DNA from: Opitutia bacterium
GTDB taxonomy: Bacteria > Verrucomicrobiota > Verrucomicrobiia > Opitutales > Opitutaceae
Assembly: GCA_947467625.1 (NCBI GenBank)
Contig: CANIJN010000008.1
Coordinates: 1-51,528 of the forward strand
Direction: 5' to 3'
Length of the DNA stretch: 51,528 bases
The position numbers were made by a program, and so were the translations under genes. The notes under the pieces are model-generated. The model was given only the letters and a program-made list of their open reading frames with translations. It made no database searches and was not told the DNA's origin. Positions 50,744 to 51,528 of the stretch are shown piece by piece (within the stretch, counting starts at the first letter, position 1; the number at the start of each line of letters is the position of its first letter).

Positions 50744-51170
50744 AATATTTCCGCCCGCGGTCGGTAACACGCGGATAATTTCCGCCTGGACGAGCCGAAC
50801 GATGTGCACGCGTCCCCTTCTCACGAACACCACTGCGCCATCCGCCAGAAATCCCCCACGCTGCATGTCCTCTTTGCCGGTTTCACCGGATCGATCCCCA
50901 GGCGCTTGCCGATCATCAACTCCTGGCGCAACGACTCCGCCCGCAGGTTGAGATTCAACCGAGTCGCTCCAGGTAACTCCGCCTCCTTAGCGAGCTTGGA
51001 GGCTGTCGCCAGCAGCTGCGCGCGGGTCGATTACGCAAGAAACACCCGCTTAGCCGCGGAAGCACCCCCACGCTGCTCACGAACCCGGACTCGCACACCC
51101 TCGCGATTCGTCCATTGATCACCACACTCGTGTCCACGACGACGAGCGGCCCATCCGGGTCGTGCGCCAC
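50744..51170 (-). pseudogene. Decayed PIN-TRAM (YacL-like) gene
   Basis: Three pieces in different frames recall the YacL-type PIN-TRAM ATPase/nuclease-like family. The first, from GTG at 51170, gives LVVVDTSVVINGRIARVCES, the start of a PIN domain with its first Asp. About 100 codons of the PIN domain are then missing. The second piece (about 51021-50873) gives LATASKLAKEAELPGATRLN then RAESLRQELMIGKRLGIDPV. A one-base frame change near 50872-50880 leads to the third piece, GGFLADGAVVFVRRGRVHIV and EIIRVLPTAGG, a TRAM domain. The full gene normally has N-terminal membrane helices, which are not seen in frame. Loss of PIN acids means no nuclease activity. The remains end about 50 bases before the tRNA-Ala gene. 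Confidence 0.75.
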
Positions 51171-51180
51171 GCAGCGCGGC

Positions 51181-51297
51181 CTAGAGATGACGAAACAGAT
51201 AGACGATCATGGGAGCCCCGATCATGACCACCATCAGGCAATAGAGCAGCTGTTGAACCCGTCGGGCGCTCGCTTTTTCGGCTTCGGTTGCATCCAT
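51181..51297 (-). CDS. Possible 38-residue single-span membrane protein
   Basis: A short frame encoding MDATEAEKASARRVQQLLYC followed by a hydrophobic run LMVVMIGAPMIVYLF and a basic end RHL. The layout, an acidic/basic helical head and one membrane span, is typical of small bacterial membrane proteins. No Shine-Dalgarno is present, like other genes here. It stops 10 bases before the PIN-TRAM remnant, in a different frame. Confidence is moderate because short frames are easily found by chance. Confidence 0.45.
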   Translation of the reverse strand: MDATEAEKASARRVQQLLYCLMVVMIGAPMIVYLFRHL

Positions 51298-51528
51298 TTC
51301 GTCAGCGCACCAAAGGTGCCTACGCATGACAACGTAATACTACCAGCCGCACGGATCCTTTCGCTCGTTGGAAATTTATGGGCGCCCCCCTCCGCCTTGC
51401 TGAGTGCCCCCGCCAGCACCAAACTCGCCACGGCCTCTCATGGTAACGTTCTATTCCGCCACTCCTTTTTCATTACATCACTGCCCTTTCTGGTGCAGCC
51501 GATGTTCGCGCGCCTCATGCTTCCTCGG
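51298..51528. other. Right end of the window, no supported gene
   Basis: About 230 bases. A 65-codon frame on the minus strand (51234-51431) overlaps the small membrane ORF and resembles no family. Nothing else is recognisable. Confidence 0.4.

Noticed and set aside
1-51528. CRISPR arrays, IS elements or prophage genes
   Set aside because: No regularly spaced repeats, transposases, integrases or phage structural genes were seen; the repeats present are short extragenic palindromes.

Overview
The window looks like a chromosomal contig from a member of the Verrucomicrobia, most likely close to Opitutaceae. This is inferred from gene content, not from a marker-gene comparison. DNA is GC-rich. 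It carries PVC-type cytochrome c/beta-propeller proteins, tandem secreted sulfatases, ThuA-domain proteins, Tat-exported enzymes with RRxFL signals and a classical menaquinone pathway. Almost no start codon has a purine-rich Shine-Dalgarno sequence ahead of it. No phage, IS element or CRISPR array was found.

Layout. (1) 1-6.4 kb: csrA, a repeat-rich gap, then a leftward operon (SSS-family symporter, a 600-aa secreted protein of unknown family, a secreted esterase, a Tat-exported Mn-type diphosphatase). It reads as a small uptake-and-hydrolysis locus. (2) 6.5-10.7 kb: a second repeat pair, yqeY, a spermidine-synthase-like protein, DUF2237 and VF530 proteins, and a solitary family 9 pectate lyase. 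(3) 11-18 kb: alaS with a strong hairpin after it, a Xre/RES toxin-antitoxin pair, a small unknown gene overlapping an ispH with a ~180-aa N-terminal extension, and an MFS transporter. (4) 18-28.9 kb: an outer-membrane beta-barrel protein, small unknown proteins, a PVC-type propeller/HEAT/cytochrome c protein, an MFS transporter, a secreted amidohydrolase, a secreted alpha/beta hydrolase and a diheme cytochrome c. (5) 29.2-34.5 kb: a rightward run of five exported proteins (M20 peptidase, metallo-beta-lactamase fold, two ThuA proteins, NHL propeller). (6) 34.6-44.9 kb: housekeeping: menB, kup, menD-menF, metG, rdgB, ribD and a glyoxalase-II-like hydrolase. (7) 45.2-49.6 kb: three tandem secreted sulfatases with an inverted repeat upstream. 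(8) 49.9-51.5 kb: a protein with a lysine/alanine-rich tail and a starch-binding-like domain, a tRNA-Ala(CGC) gene, a decayed PIN-TRAM gene and a 38-aa membrane ORF.

Themes. Many products are exported (Sec or Tat) and concern polysaccharide, sulfate-ester or sugar turnover, as expected for a heterotrophic polymer degrader. The most unusual DNA is a set of short extragenic palindromes. One family has a GTAGGAGC-stem-GCTTGC-stem layout that closely resembles Pseudomonas REP/REPIN sequences. One copy sits directly on the start of menF, with a compensatory base-pair change relative to another copy.
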